NCBI GenBank assembly: GCA_028565635.1 | Contig: JAOXYB010040440.1 | Coordinates: forward strand, 1 to 13,098 | DNA length: 13,098 nucleotides | DNA from: Phoronis ovalis | Taxonomy: Eukaryota > Phoronida > Phoronidae | Reading direction: 5' to 3' | Shown: positions 1-8,215 of the stretch, piece after piece | Numbering within the stretch: the stretch's first letter is position 1 | Layout: the number at the start of each line of letters is the position of its first letter | Notes under the pieces: model-generated | What the model saw: only the letters and a program-made list of their open reading frames with translations | Told to the model about the DNA's origin: nothing | Database searches by the model: none | Position numbers and translations under genes: made by a program

Positions 1-363
1 AGGTCATTTTCTTCGCGCAATGTTTGGGAAATTTTTATAATGATTTAAATTACATGAATTTACTATAGAAGTGGATGAGGAAATCAATTGTGTCCTTATA
101 CCATAATGCATTTCGAAGCTATCCAAAACAAATAAATGCTGACAAACAGCAGACTCGCTTGTAAATTCGACGATTTTTAAGCCAAATAATTTAAATCAGT
201 GCAATGTACTATCAACATGTATAAATAATGTTAAATGGTTTCCAACCATAACATTTCACTGACATTTCCTGTTATAATTTTCCTACTTCCGAGTCTACCT
301 TTGGAAAGCTATTTAATTCAGTAACTTCTAAGAATACAAACTAATCGGCGCATCAAAACGTAC
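1..363 (-). other. NOX5 intron, partial
   Basis: AT-rich non-coding sequence following the donor at 363-362. I see no reading frame resembling the next expected NOX5 segment. A stretch at 58-114 resembles one at 8901-8960 and may be a dispersed repeat. Confidence 0.7.
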
Positions 364-496
364 CTGGCATTTCAGGGGCACTACTAATGGTAAAAGGATG
401 CCATTCATGTTTGGCGATAGCTTGTATTTGAACAAAAATATAGTCCCCAGGGCGGTAATGAAAATTGGACGGACGAGAAATTATTAAATGCGTTAC
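364..496 (-). CDS. NOX5: NOX5 exon: FAD-binding strands with HPFTIS
   Basis: Acceptor TATGATTTCAG|GTA and donor GCCAG|GTACGT. The exon encodes residues 425-468, beginning VTHLIISRPSNFHYRPGDY. The HYRPGDY strand and HEWHPFTISSAPE are the FAD-binding core of ferredoxin-reductase-like domains; HPFTIS contacts the flavin. It ends in phase 1. No further NOX5 exon is recognisable between 363 and the window edge, so the remaining FAD and NADPH exons lie outside. Confidence 0.95.
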
Positions 497-3400
497 CTGA
501 AATCATATAAAAATTAGGGTTAAACTATTAAATTTTAAAAATAAATATTTAAATTTCAGCAAATATGATAAAGGACAAGCCTGATGACTATGACAAAAAC
601 TACACAAGCATTTAAATCACCCGACAATTGTTATTAGTGATAAGATTTCAAACATCTTTCTGGTTTGAATTGAATGTGTCATTTACAACAAGTTATATAT
701 GACGTTGTTTCAAAACAAGGATGAAAACCGACCACCAAATAAAATATCCAATGATTGTTACCTTAGACGACAACAGATTGACTTCCGTTATGTATGTTCT
801 ACCGAATCTTGCTAATTTAACAAACTGTGAACGTAGAATCTTCTCAATTATGAAAATAGCAGCAGGTATAACGAAAAATATCCAAAAGATCGGTCCATGC
901 AATACAAGAAAAATCCAAAATGGGATGTATAACATATGCGTCCAATAAAATACCTAGGATAAACAAACACGTACATGCAAGAATAAAACTGTGTGAATAT
1001 AATAAGACAAGTGAACAATTTTACTATAAATACTTTTTACACGCACATGTAGTTACTATTCTTGTACTAGAGGCTTTGCTTTCAATCTGAGCTGTTGTGA
1101 AAACTATTTGTTTTACGTAAAAATAGACTAAATGGTTTTCGTTTTGAAATGCAGTTGAAAGTATACCCCTTCAAAATCTTGTAAAATAATGGCAAAATAT
1201 AGAAATGTAAGGTAAGGGAAGCACTTAGAATAGGTAGTGCGCCAAGGTCGTGCGTAACATGAAATTAGTGCTTCACTAAACTTCACTATACTTCACTATT
1301 TTGCAGTTAAATCATTCGAAACTTTAAAATTCCAGACTTATACTTGCAGATCTAATGGTCAGCTAGTTTAACATTTATTAAATAAAAGCTTGTTACCTGA
1401 AAGTAACCGTTTCGCCTTACTAAATTCAGTGAGCAAATTGCTATGGTTACTAGTATAATATCCATAATGACGCCAGATAATGGAGCGAAACCAGCTATCC
1501 AACCAATAGCTGGTTTTGTAGTAAACAAGTATTCCCAATATTCAAAGCCTGGGGTGGTGACGTTATTTTGAACTGGTACGTTTATACCGATGACAAGAAC
1601 TCCTGCAAAATTCGAAATGCTTTATACAATAATGGTTATTTTTACAGTAGCTTCAGCACTTTTTTTAACTCTGCTGAGATACCGCTGGTGGTCGGTTCCA
1701 ATTGCAACATTGCTTTATTTTAAAAACTGATGAACGTAAAAAAAGGAATCATATATGTATGGGAGTTCAACAGTGAATAAATCCATCCGTTAGTGTTCTG
1801 TACCTTCTCAACTAACGTCTGGGCTTAACCAATGTCAATTTTAGTTTATTATCTCGAAACGCAGAAGAACGACAATCCCTTTATTTCTATATAAATTGTC
1901 ATGAATGTCTTGACACCAATCATATTGCAACTTATAATAATAGGTATAACAGTGGACTAAGCGGGTGGTCGATCACACACATGCATGCTGTGCTGCCAAA
2001 GTTTATCTATAGTCGGCTATTAAAGCAAACAGCAAGTTCCCCTGCGATACCTATTCAGAATGAGTCATAATGATAGAATAGACTTGGTAGGTGACGATGA
2101 ATCACTCAGTTGGCTTATCTCAGTTGGCAAAAGATTAATGACGTAATTATTGTGCTCTTGTTAAATTGAGGGAATATAACAAAAATTGACTATGGTTAAG
2201 CCCAGACGTTAGTTAACAAAGTACGGAACATTAACGGATGGATTTATTTTGACTGGGGAGGTCAACGACCTTTGAAATATTCTGAGCAAATCCAGTTTTA
2301 CTTACCAAAATTTGCTAGATGTCCTACACTATGTAAAAATGAAAAGATGACCACCACTACTCCAAGCATTTTATGAAAGACTATATATTGGTCCAGTGGT
2401 AGATAGGAAGCAATCTTGGTTGCACGGAACCACGTTAAACAGTTACGTAACATCAGGACCAAAATAAAAGCACAGTCAAAATTTAAACACATTCCTGAAC
2501 CACGTGCTATGATTATCCATATATTTTCAAAACGGTACTTCACAGCAGAAAAAATGAATAAAACGATATTTATCAAGGAGAAAATCACGACAAATAGGAC
2601 TTTTCGCATATTATTTTGCATATAGTTGTAACTAAAATATCTAGGTAGCTTTGGCTTTGATTGTCCTTTCTCTGTTATTGGCGGTTTTAACCAGTTTGCA
2701 CCACTGAAATAAAAGTTTGAGACCAATTAAAAATGGCTGTTAATTGACAAATGTACAAATGGGCTCAATGTATAGCTTTTTAATTATAGAGGTTTATTTA
2801 AAAAGTGATTTCAAAATGTAAGCGGGAGGGTTGCAGTGAAAATGTAAAGTATAAAAATCTTCGTTATACCTCAGAGTCAAATTTTCCAAAATACCCGGAT
2901 GTTTTTTAAGTTCCTGTTGTAGTTCTTCAAATGTAATTTTACCACTATTGTCATCATCCGCTGATTCAAAGAGTGTAATGGTAAGCGTATCTAGATCCTC
3001 TTCCGTGAGTTTTAAACAGCTCTCTTCCATGCAAGACCGAAGCACGGTTTTCAGCTCGTCTATATCGATGGAACCATTTCCTAATTATCAGCAAAACATG
3101 AAGCGTTATTATTTGATTCTACACAATGCAGAAAATGAAGTAATAATTTTAAAAAAATCAAAATCATGGTTTATATCGTTATAAGTACACCATCAGATTT
3201 CACGTCCAATTCCACGTTATATAACGGTCACACAAATATAAAATAAAGCAATATTTCCCGAACATTACAATGTATCTCACACACTACTTATTTTTTGTGC
3301 AGTTTTGATCATGCTGATTTCGAGAAAATCGCTTTAATTCCAAACTTACCCATGAATCAGTCCGAACTCAAATTTCTTTTGTTAAATTGTAATGGTCTCA

Positions 3401-4933
3401 GTAATTTTACTGCTTTTACATGTTGACATTAAAAAAACACCATAAATTAAAATATCATGTTCCACAAAAAAACGAGAAAAAATACATGCAATCATTCACA
3501 TGTAGTGTCAACAAATCCTTGTGCAATGGTATACTCATGGTCTTTAATCCTAATGCAAAATATACTCAACTATTCTAACTTTGGAAGATATAAGCAGCAT
3601 AATAATATAATATAAAATAGAGTTTAAAAATCTACAATATCAAAATATATATTTTTAACAATTTTTACAATAATGATAACACAGTAATATATATTTATGT
3701 ATTTTGGACTCATCTTGTATTTTAGACTCATCTTATCGTAACAACCTTTATTAAAAATTTGATGCAGGACCATGGAAATACAGGCAATTTCTAAGTTTTT
3801 GGTATTAGATATATTTGTTTTAATTATGAAAGTTTTAAATTTTCGATAATAACCAAATGAGAGCACACGCCCTTCGTATTGATTATTATTTTTTTCTAGT
3901 ACCTGTAATTTTAAATTTCATAACTTTCAGGACAAATAAGTCATCATATCAGTGGGTAGTCACAGTCAATTGCAAACAAATTTAATCACGAATATTTATG
4001 CTGGTCTGTTTATAAGATTTCACAAAGTTTAAAACGGTACAGTTACAAATGAACTGTCATTGAGTGCAACAACTGCAATTTTGTTTTTGCATATTTGATG
4101 TTATTATCCAATAAAGTGATTTAAAACTTTAAATTAAAATATTAGCTTGAGTCTAGTGATTGCTCTATATGATCCTCATGTGGTAATAATAGTCTGAAAC
4201 TGAAGAGCGAAATGAAAACTGATATAACAAATCTTAAGCAAGAATATTAAAAAGTTTGTCCCACTAGAATATGGCAACATCTAGAAGAGGCAAATTACAG
4301 TTACCGTCAACGTCGTAAATATCAAAGAGGAATTTCAGTTTATCCTCTTCTGCTCCCTTTATGAGCAACGTGAGTCCTTGCATGAGCTCCTCTAAGTCAA
4401 TGTTTCCACTGCCATCTCGATCAAATAAAGTAAAACATCTCTCAGCAAAAAACGACTGAAAACAAAGTACTAGTAATATATGAAATATGTAAAAATAGTG
4501 TTATGAAAGACGATATGCGTGTTCCGGGGTTCATGTTTGATAAGCTACGTAAACCTATGTAAGTGTACATCTCAAAGTTGACTGCCAATCCTAAGGGCTT
4601 GGACTAAGTTAAAAAACTGAATGCAATATTTAATGATAACCGACAGACGATTCAGTATCGTTTTTTTTTACCTTGCGAATATTTGCGATACTTTGGAAAC
4701 TTTTGGGAATACACACTTTGATCATAAGTATAGAATGATATCATTTATCTGAAATTCCAGTTGTGTTATAGCGACCGTCTTTGTAAACGGTGTTTAGAGA
4801 GGCTCACTTAAAACTAACATCTTTGGCGTTCATAGCACTCCTGAACTCTTCAAAATCTATTTTTCTGTCTTCGCCAGCAATTTCGACAAATTGTTTCTCT
4901 ACCCAAGTTAACCATCTAATGTCCGTGTTCATG
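364..4933 (-). CDS. NOX5: NADPH oxidase 5 (NOX5), seven exons, 3' part off the left edge
   Basis: NOX5 carries electrons from cytosolic NADPH through FAD and two hemes across the membrane to make superoxide, and is switched on by calcium binding to its amino-terminal EF-hands. Join 4933-4819, 4455-4305, 3080-2870, 2703-2306, 1602-1397, 953-762 and 496-364. All introns are GT-AG and every phase matches, giving 468 continuous residues. EF-hand loops fall at about 18-29 (degenerate), 50-61, 86-97 and 130-141. Heme-ligand pairs are H269/H283 and H366/H379. The FAD motif HPFTIS is at 457-462. EF-hands directly in front of a ferric-reductase core, together with MCLNFDCAFILVLMLR and LRNCLTW, separate NOX5 from NOX1-4 and fit it better than DUOX, which also carries a peroxidase-like domain. 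NOX5 proteins are usually a little over 700 residues, so about a third, including the NADPH site, lies left of the window. No break is seen. Confidence 0.96.
762..953 (-). CDS. NOX5: NOX5 exon: transmembrane helices 5-6 and second heme pair
   Basis: Acceptor TTTGTTTATCCTAG|GTA and donor TCTAAG|GTAACA; it is exactly 64 codons, residues 361-424. It opens VFYWTHMLYIPFW. H366 and H379 are separated by 12 residues, the helix-5 heme-ligand spacing. HGPIFW is the NOX signature at the end of helix 5. Helix 6 (FFVIPAAIFIIEKIL) and the start of the cytosolic FAD domain (TEVNLLSSK) follow. Reading on past 762 into the intron gives a false carboxyl terminus. Confidence 0.96.
954..1396 (-). other. NOX5 intron between helix 4 and helix 5 exons
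   Basis: A 443-bp intron with donor GTAACA and acceptor TTTATCCTAG. It is AT-rich and without a coding signal. It holds a triple decamer repeat at 1271-1300. Confidence 0.85.
1271..1300. repeat. Three tandem CTTCACTA decamers
   Basis: Three consecutive 10-base units read cttcactaaa, cttcactata and cttcactatt. The first eight bases are identical in all three. This is a short tandem repeat inside a NOX5 intron, with no function suggested by context. Confidence 0.8.
1397..1602 (-). CDS. NOX5: NOX5 exon: extracellular loop and transmembrane helix 4
   Basis: Acceptor CGAATTTTGCAG|GA and donor TTTCAG|GTAACA. The exon encodes about residues 292-360. The variable loop (GVLVIGINVPVQNNVTTP) carries a possible N-glycosylation site NVT. 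It is followed by FEYWEYLFTTKPAIGW, matching the WELLLTTRPGIGW-type motif of NOX5, then helix 4 (SGVIMDIILVTIAICSL) and the cytoplasmic turn VRRNGYFQ. It starts in phase 1, matching the previous donor, and ends in phase 0. Confidence 0.95.
1603..2305 (-). other. NOX5 intron containing an inverted-repeat element
   Basis: A 703-bp intron with donor GTAAGT and acceptor TTTTGCAG. About 70 percent of it is the inverted-repeat element at 1771-2255. The remainder is AT-rich and unremarkable. Confidence 0.88.
1771..2255. mobile_element. 485-bp non-autonomous DNA transposon (MITE-like)
   Basis: The ends start CAGTG and finish ACTG. They form inverted repeats of about 85 bases (1771-1855 and 2170-2255) sharing AAATCCATCCGTTA, CTAACGTCTGGGCTTAACCA and GTCAATTTT. 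The interior shows no open frame of note. Immediately outside lie gggagttcaa (1761-1770) and gggaggtcaa (2256-2265), which match at 9 of 10 bases and read as a target-site duplication. A 9-10 bp duplication with long inverted ends fits the Mutator-like superfamily best, but this is an inference. The element sits inside a NOX5 intron and leaves both splice sites intact. Confidence 0.82.
2306..2703 (-). CDS. NOX5: NOX5 exon: transmembrane helices 1-3 and first heme pair
   Basis: Acceptor TTTTATTTCAG|T and donor TTTTG|GTAAGT. This is the largest exon (398 bases, about residues 159-291). After the linker GANWLKPP come a hydrophobic helix VLFVVIFSLINIVLFIF, a second helix in the strongly conserved MCLNFDCAFILVLMLR, the loop LTWFRATKIASYLPLDQ, and helix 3. 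Helix 3 holds H269 and H283 separated by 13 residues, the usual spacing of the stacked heme ligands in NOX proteins, plus H287. It ends in phase 1 (glycine, split). Confidence 0.97.
2870..3080 (-). CDS. NOX5: NOX5 exon: rest of EF-hand 3 and EF-hand 4
   Basis: Acceptor GATAATTAG|GA and donor CTGAG|GTATAA. The exon completes the EF-hand 3 loop (DVDGNGSIDIDE, 86-97), continues through the linker LRSCMEESCLKLTEEDL, and supplies EF-hand 4 with the loop DDDNSGKITFEE (130-141). Both loops have acidic residues or serine at positions 1, 3 and 5, glycine at 6 and glutamate at 12, so both should bind calcium. It ends with HPGILENLTL and two bases of a serine codon, finished by T at 2703. Confidence 0.95.
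3081..4304 (-). other. NOX5 intron splitting EF-hand 3
   Basis: A 1224-bp, very AT-rich intron with donor GTAACT and acceptor GATAATTAG. I see no exon-like sequence. It contains an 18-bp tandem duplication at 3699-3734. Open frames here (for example around 3624-3866) have low-complexity, AT-driven composition. Confidence 0.85.
3699..3734. repeat. 18-bp tandem duplication
   Basis: The unit gtattttggactcatctt (3699-3716) is followed directly by gtattttagactcatctt (3717-3734), identical at 17 of 18 bases. It lies in a NOX5 intron. Confidence 0.85.
4305..4455 (-). CDS. NOX5: NOX5 exon: EF-hand 2 and first half of EF-hand 3
   Basis: Acceptor TTTGTTTTCAG|TCG and donor GACG|GTAACT. The exon encodes residues 39-88 plus one base of the next codon. 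It starts SFFAERCFTLFD. EF-hand 2 has a canonical loop DRDGSGNIDLEE (50-61). It is followed by GAEEDKLKFLFDIYDVD, which opens EF-hand 3; the loop is cut by the intron after its third residue, D88. This split codon is completed by GA at 3080-3079 to give glycine. Confidence 0.95.
4456..4818 (-). other. NOX5 intron after the first coding exon
   Basis: A 363-bp intron with donor GTTAGT and acceptor TTTGTTTTCAG. It has no repeat or reading frame of note. Confidence 0.85.
4819..4933 (-). CDS. NOX5: NOX5 first coding exon: start codon and EF-hand 1
   Basis: Acceptor CTATTCCAG ends just before 4933, and the start codon is at 4932-4930 after a single C. The exon encodes residues 1-38, beginning MNTDIRWLTWVEKQF, where known NOX5 proteins begin. 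The EF-hand loop (about 18-29, GEDRKIDFEEF) has a hydrophobic residue at position 1, so it is probably a poor calcium site; the first EF-hand of NOX5 is known to be non-canonical. The donor GAT|GTTAGT is a weaker match to consensus than the others. It ends in phase 0. Confidence 0.93.
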
Positions 4934-6394
4934 CTGGAATAGAGACTTGAAATGATGGCTTCATTTAATTTTTAACACAATGATATATATTTAATCAAAA
5001 TAATTTTAGTCACTTGTTTTTAAACAAAGACCCTATGACCTCCAGTGGATCAACGATCTACATGTATGGACTTTATATTTAAGTTTTGATCTAATTTAAA
5101 AAAATGCCATTTCCACCTAAGAATTACGAATTCCTCACTAGTACTAGCTAACCAGTAGGTTACAGTTTACATGTATAATACGTTGCCCTCTTATAAAAAC
5201 TTGTATGACACAGCCTCACCTACCCTACAGATGACGCACATGGCGAATTAGCTATGATCAACGTTTAACCTAAACACTGATTGTAAATAGACAAAAAGTG
5301 GAAGAAAGCGTTAACTTTGATATTTTACATAATTTGATGCATCTTGAAACTTCTAATTAGACTTCTTTTTAAGGAAAATGTACGCACCTTAAAATATATA
5401 CTCGTTGCCTAGCGATACTCCTTAAAAGTAGAGATATTGCAGTCGGTTTCTCTGAAGATGAGTGCGATATACTAAAAGAAACTGTTCTTTCACGAATCAG
5501 TTGTTGGGTACACTGTATATGAAGACACTAGAAGCCATACATAGTATTAACCGGACACATTGTTCTAAAAAACTAGCAAGCGGTTTCATTTGAATTGAAT
5601 TTCACGAATCAGTTGCTAAAAAATGAGACAACTCCATATGAAACAGTACATTTAAACTATAACTTGTTATTAAAGGTTTGGCAAATCACTGCAATATGTT
5701 TTATATGTTTTATTAGTATTACCCGCACTTCATTTAACAAACTTGACATACATGTATAGATAGACTTCATGAGTTCTTAGCTATTCTAATTAAATTTTTA
5801 AAAATAGATAAAGAAGATATACCTTGGCCAAATTTTTATCAATTTTACATTCACAAAATGAATTTCTAAGATAGCATATACTATACAGCAATAATGATGC
5901 ACCAACAGAGTCCGTTTGGCTTAATGCTTTTTATATGACTATAATTAAGTAAATTAATACAAATCTGAATGAAATTTTATCAGTTACACATTAAATATAA
6001 AGGACTCTTGAGAGTAGCTAATTTATAATGCACTGAAAGTAACAAAGCATACAAATCTCGCATTTTCTCTCAATGTTTACTGTCGGGTAATATGCTGTTA
6101 ATTTAGTTTTATAAGCAGTTATCACCACGATATCCGTATCTACGTGAGCTAATGAATGTACACGATATTTCTTTCCTAATTTTTAACTATTTTGATGAAC
6201 TCCGTGAACAAACATGCGGTTGCCAGAGAGGAATATGATTGCATAAATAACCTTGATACATCTGAAAAATCAAAATAAAGCTGGATAACTATTTGTATTT
6301 ACTAATTGAATTTCGCAGCGTGCATGCAACATATATATTTTGAGTAAATTTGTCAATTAAGCAAATCGGAGAAAATGTCGTTTTTCAGATATAC
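4934..6394 (-). other. Putative NOX5 leader intron
   Basis: A 1461-bp AT-rich stretch from the acceptor TCTCTATTCCAG (4945-4934) back to a candidate donor CAG|GTATAT (6394). I see no coding signal. A 15-bp direct repeat (ttcacgaatcagttg) occurs at 5489-5503 and 5601-5615. The intron assignment depends on the untranslated exon at 6395 being real. Confidence 0.5.
5489..5615. repeat. 15-bp direct repeat, two copies 112 bp apart
   Basis: ttcacgaatcagttg is present identically at 5489-5503 and 5601-5615. The flanks are only loosely similar, so this may be a worn duplication or chance. No function can be assigned. Confidence 0.6.
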
Positions 6395-6660
6395 CTGTTG
6401 CCATTCTGCTGACCAAAGTAGACAGTTTGTCGACGAATTCCCAATGATGTGACAAAAGTCTATGGCGGACCAGTATTTCAAACGGCGAAGAAAGCAACAG
6501 AAATGTTTGGGATCCACAGATTGAATATTCATACCGAGAAGAATTAGGAATCGGAGCTGGAATTGAAACAACAACCGATCGACATACTGACGCTCACGTA
6601 TAGCTATGCTGATGGTTATCTTTTGAAACACGTGTCGTGATTCTCGCATGAATCTATCTA
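6395..6660 (-). other. NOX5: Candidate NOX5 5' untranslated exon
   Basis: The first coding exon of NOX5 begins at a good acceptor one base before its ATG, so at least one upstream exon must exist. The best candidate ends GGCAACAG|GTATATC at 6395. Its base composition is less AT-rich than the surroundings. Spliced to 4933, the frame of the NOX5 ATG reads back through codons for TSLGIRRQTVYFGQQNGNS with no methionine until a TAG stop, which supports MNTD as the true start. The same exon is also open for over 100 codons in a different frame, which I take as chance. The 5' limit is not determined; 6660 is a rough guess, just inside the SINE boundary. Confidence 0.5.
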
Positions 6661-6670
6661 ATCTATAAAG

Positions 6671-6965
6671 AGAGCTCGGTGGAGCAGTGGTTATTACGTC
6701 CGCCTGGCATGTCAAAGGTCCCGGGTTCGAGCCTTGTACATGCCTTTCAATGTAATAAAATTACCTGGCTCTCAACAGTAGGGACTGTGTTTCCCTCATG
6801 GCTCGGATGACTATGTAAAATGGCGGTCCCGTCTCTGTGAGGTCTATCTCTCAGGGACGTTAAAGAACGACTACTGACGTCGGTAATTGACCATCAGTTA
6901 GTCCGTTGCCTCGATGCCAGTATTGGTTGCTGCAACGTAGTGGACAGATACAGATACAGATATAA
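6671..6965 (+). mobile_element. tRNA-derived SINE
   Basis: The 5' end looks like a tRNA: an A-box-like tggagcagtgg at 6680-6690 and a B box gggttcgagcc at 6723-6733, with spacing normal for RNA polymerase III promoters. A non-tRNA body of about 200 bases follows, including ctcagggacgttaaagaac (about 6851-6869), and the element ends in a short (GATACA)n tail at about 6945-6962. The ggacgttaaa word resembles conserved central domains I recall from molluscan SINEs; that link is recollection only. I could not find clear target duplications. It lies directly beside the putative NOX5 first exon, in the opposite orientation. Confidence 0.82.
6680..6733 (+). promoter_or_regulatory. Internal RNA polymerase III promoter (A and B boxes) of the SINE
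   Basis: The A-box-like tggagcagtgg (6680-6690) differs from the consensus TGGCNNAGTGG at one fixed position. The B box gttcgagcc (6725-6733) matches GWTCRANNC fully. Whether the copy is still transcribed cannot be seen. Confidence 0.7.
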
Positions 6966-7333
6966 TATATTTGTTTCTTGAATCGTTTGGTAAATTCCGA
7001 GTAACCAATGATGTGTTTTATATTGTCAAAACAGATGTCCTTATCAAAGTATTCTATAACTAGGCTTGCTTTTTAAGATCCCGTGAAATGAGATATCACT
7101 ATAATAATGTTATTGCTGGAATTTACCAAAGCGTTCGGAAAATATGCATAAACACATAAAGCAACTCATAAAATATTGCAGTGCATGTATCTTTAGGTGT
7201 GTAATTAGATTTTTTTAGGACCTTTTTAGTAGAATCCAACTCCGAATGGCTTTTCGTTTGTAACAAAGTAAGCATGACCATTGACCTTATTTATTCCAAA
7301 AAAAGTTTATCAAGTGGCCATTTTGGATTTTAC
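6966..7333. other. Non-coding spacer
   Basis: AT-rich sequence between the SINE tail and the small inverted-repeat element. I see no exon, RNA gene or repeat in it. Confidence 0.6.
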
Positions 7334-7508
7334 GGTGGCCCTGAGCTATTGCCGTGTTGTCGACTTGTCAACTTGTTTGCATTTCATACTAAATTGCCGA
7401 GTTGTCGACAACACGACATTCTATATTAAGATTGTTGTGTTGTCGAGTTGCCGATTTTTGGGATTTTTTTTCTAAAAATCGACAACACGACAGTAGCTCA
7501 GTGCCACC
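7334..7508. mobile_element. Compact inverted-repeat element with alternating TGTTGTCGA motif
   Basis: The ends are inverted repeats of about 33 bases: ggtggccctgagctattgcc onward at 7334, and the complement ggtggcactgagctactgtc ending at 7508. The core word CGTGTTGTCGA (or a one-base variant) occurs four times in alternating orientation, at about 7352, 7404-7417 (reverse), 7435 and 7480-7492 (reverse). It includes the perfect 12-bp palindrome gttgtcgacaac at 7401-7412. No protein is encoded by this structure. It is most likely a short MITE or foldback relic. Flanking ggatttta and ggatttaa are suggestive but too imperfect to call a target duplication. Confidence 0.72.
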
Positions 7509-7785
7509 ATAGGATTTAACTTGAATAATGACGATAAAAAAATATGAAATATTTCGTAAAAACATTCGCCAGTACTTCCCATATCGCTTAATTAAAATTG
7601 TATATGTATATACAAGTTAACAATTTCAATATACTAGAGATTAAACGGTAACGGGTATAAATGCTTATATTCGGAAATGCTCGGACTGAGTTTACATTCC
7701 ATTACATTTACAGAAGTATATTTATTTAATTATTATTTAAATACAAATATACAGATAAATTATGTATGCCATTATAATTTCAATC
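7509..7785. other. Non-coding AT-rich spacer
   Basis: No exon, repeat or RNA gene is visible. Confidence 0.55.
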
Positions 7786-8040
7786 AATAGCACAAGAATT
7801 TTGTTCGAGATCAAGAAGTACAGCTAGTTGCCAATTTGGCATCAGGTAACTATTACAGCAGTCAGCCCCGTCTCTATTGTTGAATTTTGTTCATGGAGTG
7901 TACTAATGAACATTTTTGTTTGTTTTTTCTTGCTCCCCCTTAGGCGTCCCTTGGAACATTTTTTACTTGAAAATCGGTGTAATATCGCACAAAGTGAAAT
8001 AAATCAAAAATTGATGGAATTATTCCAAGCTACTGTATGA
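7786..8040 (+). other. Weak candidate last two exons of an unknown plus-strand transcript
   Basis: A good donor (GGCATCAG|GTAACT, after 7844) and a very strong acceptor (a pyrimidine-rich tract ending CTCCCCCTTAG at 7943) define a possible 99-bp intron. The 3' part reads RPLEHFLLENRCNIAQSEI and on to a TGA at 8038-8040. The phase across the junction stays open upstream. I recognise no protein family, the upstream part is short and serine/arginine-rich by chance-like composition, and no clear poly(A) signal lies close by. It may equally be a relic of a mobile element or a chance pair of splice-like sites. Confidence 0.22.
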
Positions 8041-8089
8041 AGTCAAGGCCGTCAAACACTTTTTCAAAAGGGGGGTGCGTTTGTAGTAA

Positions 8090-8215
8090 ATTATGTGTCT
8101 CGGACCAGGGCTGCTGGAGGCAGCACGCTCGCCGTGAATCGGCATGCGGGGGAGCGCCCAGCAGGGGTGTTCCCTTCCTTTAATCGGCGTGGGGTCTGGG
8201 GCCCGCTTAAGGACC
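8090..8215. repeat. GC-rich island, probable repeat fragment
   Basis: About 125 bases that are clearly GC-rich inside an AT-rich region, with runs such as tgcgggggagcgcccagcag and ggggtctggggcccgc. The minus strand is open across it (ending at 8020), but the composition is proline/serine/arginine-rich and no domain is recognisable. The sharp composition change suggests an inserted repeat or a transposon-derived fragment rather than a gene. No terminal repeats were found. Confidence 0.4.

Noticed and set aside
721-948. Plus-strand open frame of 75 codons
   Set aside because: It lies antisense to the NOX5 exon for helices 5 and 6, whose identity and splice sites are clear.
2416-2625. Plus-strand open frame of 69 codons
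   Set aside because: Antisense shadow of the large NOX5 transmembrane exon.
2948-3184. Plus-strand open frame, serine-rich
   Set aside because: Antisense to the EF-hand exon; the serine runs are the complement of acidic EF-hand codons.
3624-3866. Minus-strand open frame of 80 codons
   Set aside because: AT-driven composition rich in I, K, N and Y, inside a NOX5 intron, with no domain or splice support.
6663-6669. ctataaa as a TATA box for NOX5
   Set aside because: TATAAA is on the plus strand, the wrong orientation for the minus-strand gene, and the minus-strand reading (TATAGAT) is a poor match.
6353-6715. Minus-strand open frame of 120 codons as a protein gene
   Set aside because: No recognisable domain. 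The frame runs out of the SINE at one end and past a good donor at the other, and does not match the NOX5 frame. It is better explained as a leader exon open by chance.
6671-6743. A functional tRNA gene
   Set aside because: Only the A and B boxes are good. The stems are imperfect and a SINE body with a simple-repeat tail follows.
7281-7475. Plus-strand open frame of 64 codons
   Set aside because: It runs through the alternating TGTTGTCGA element, so its repeated CRVVD-type residues come from the repeat.
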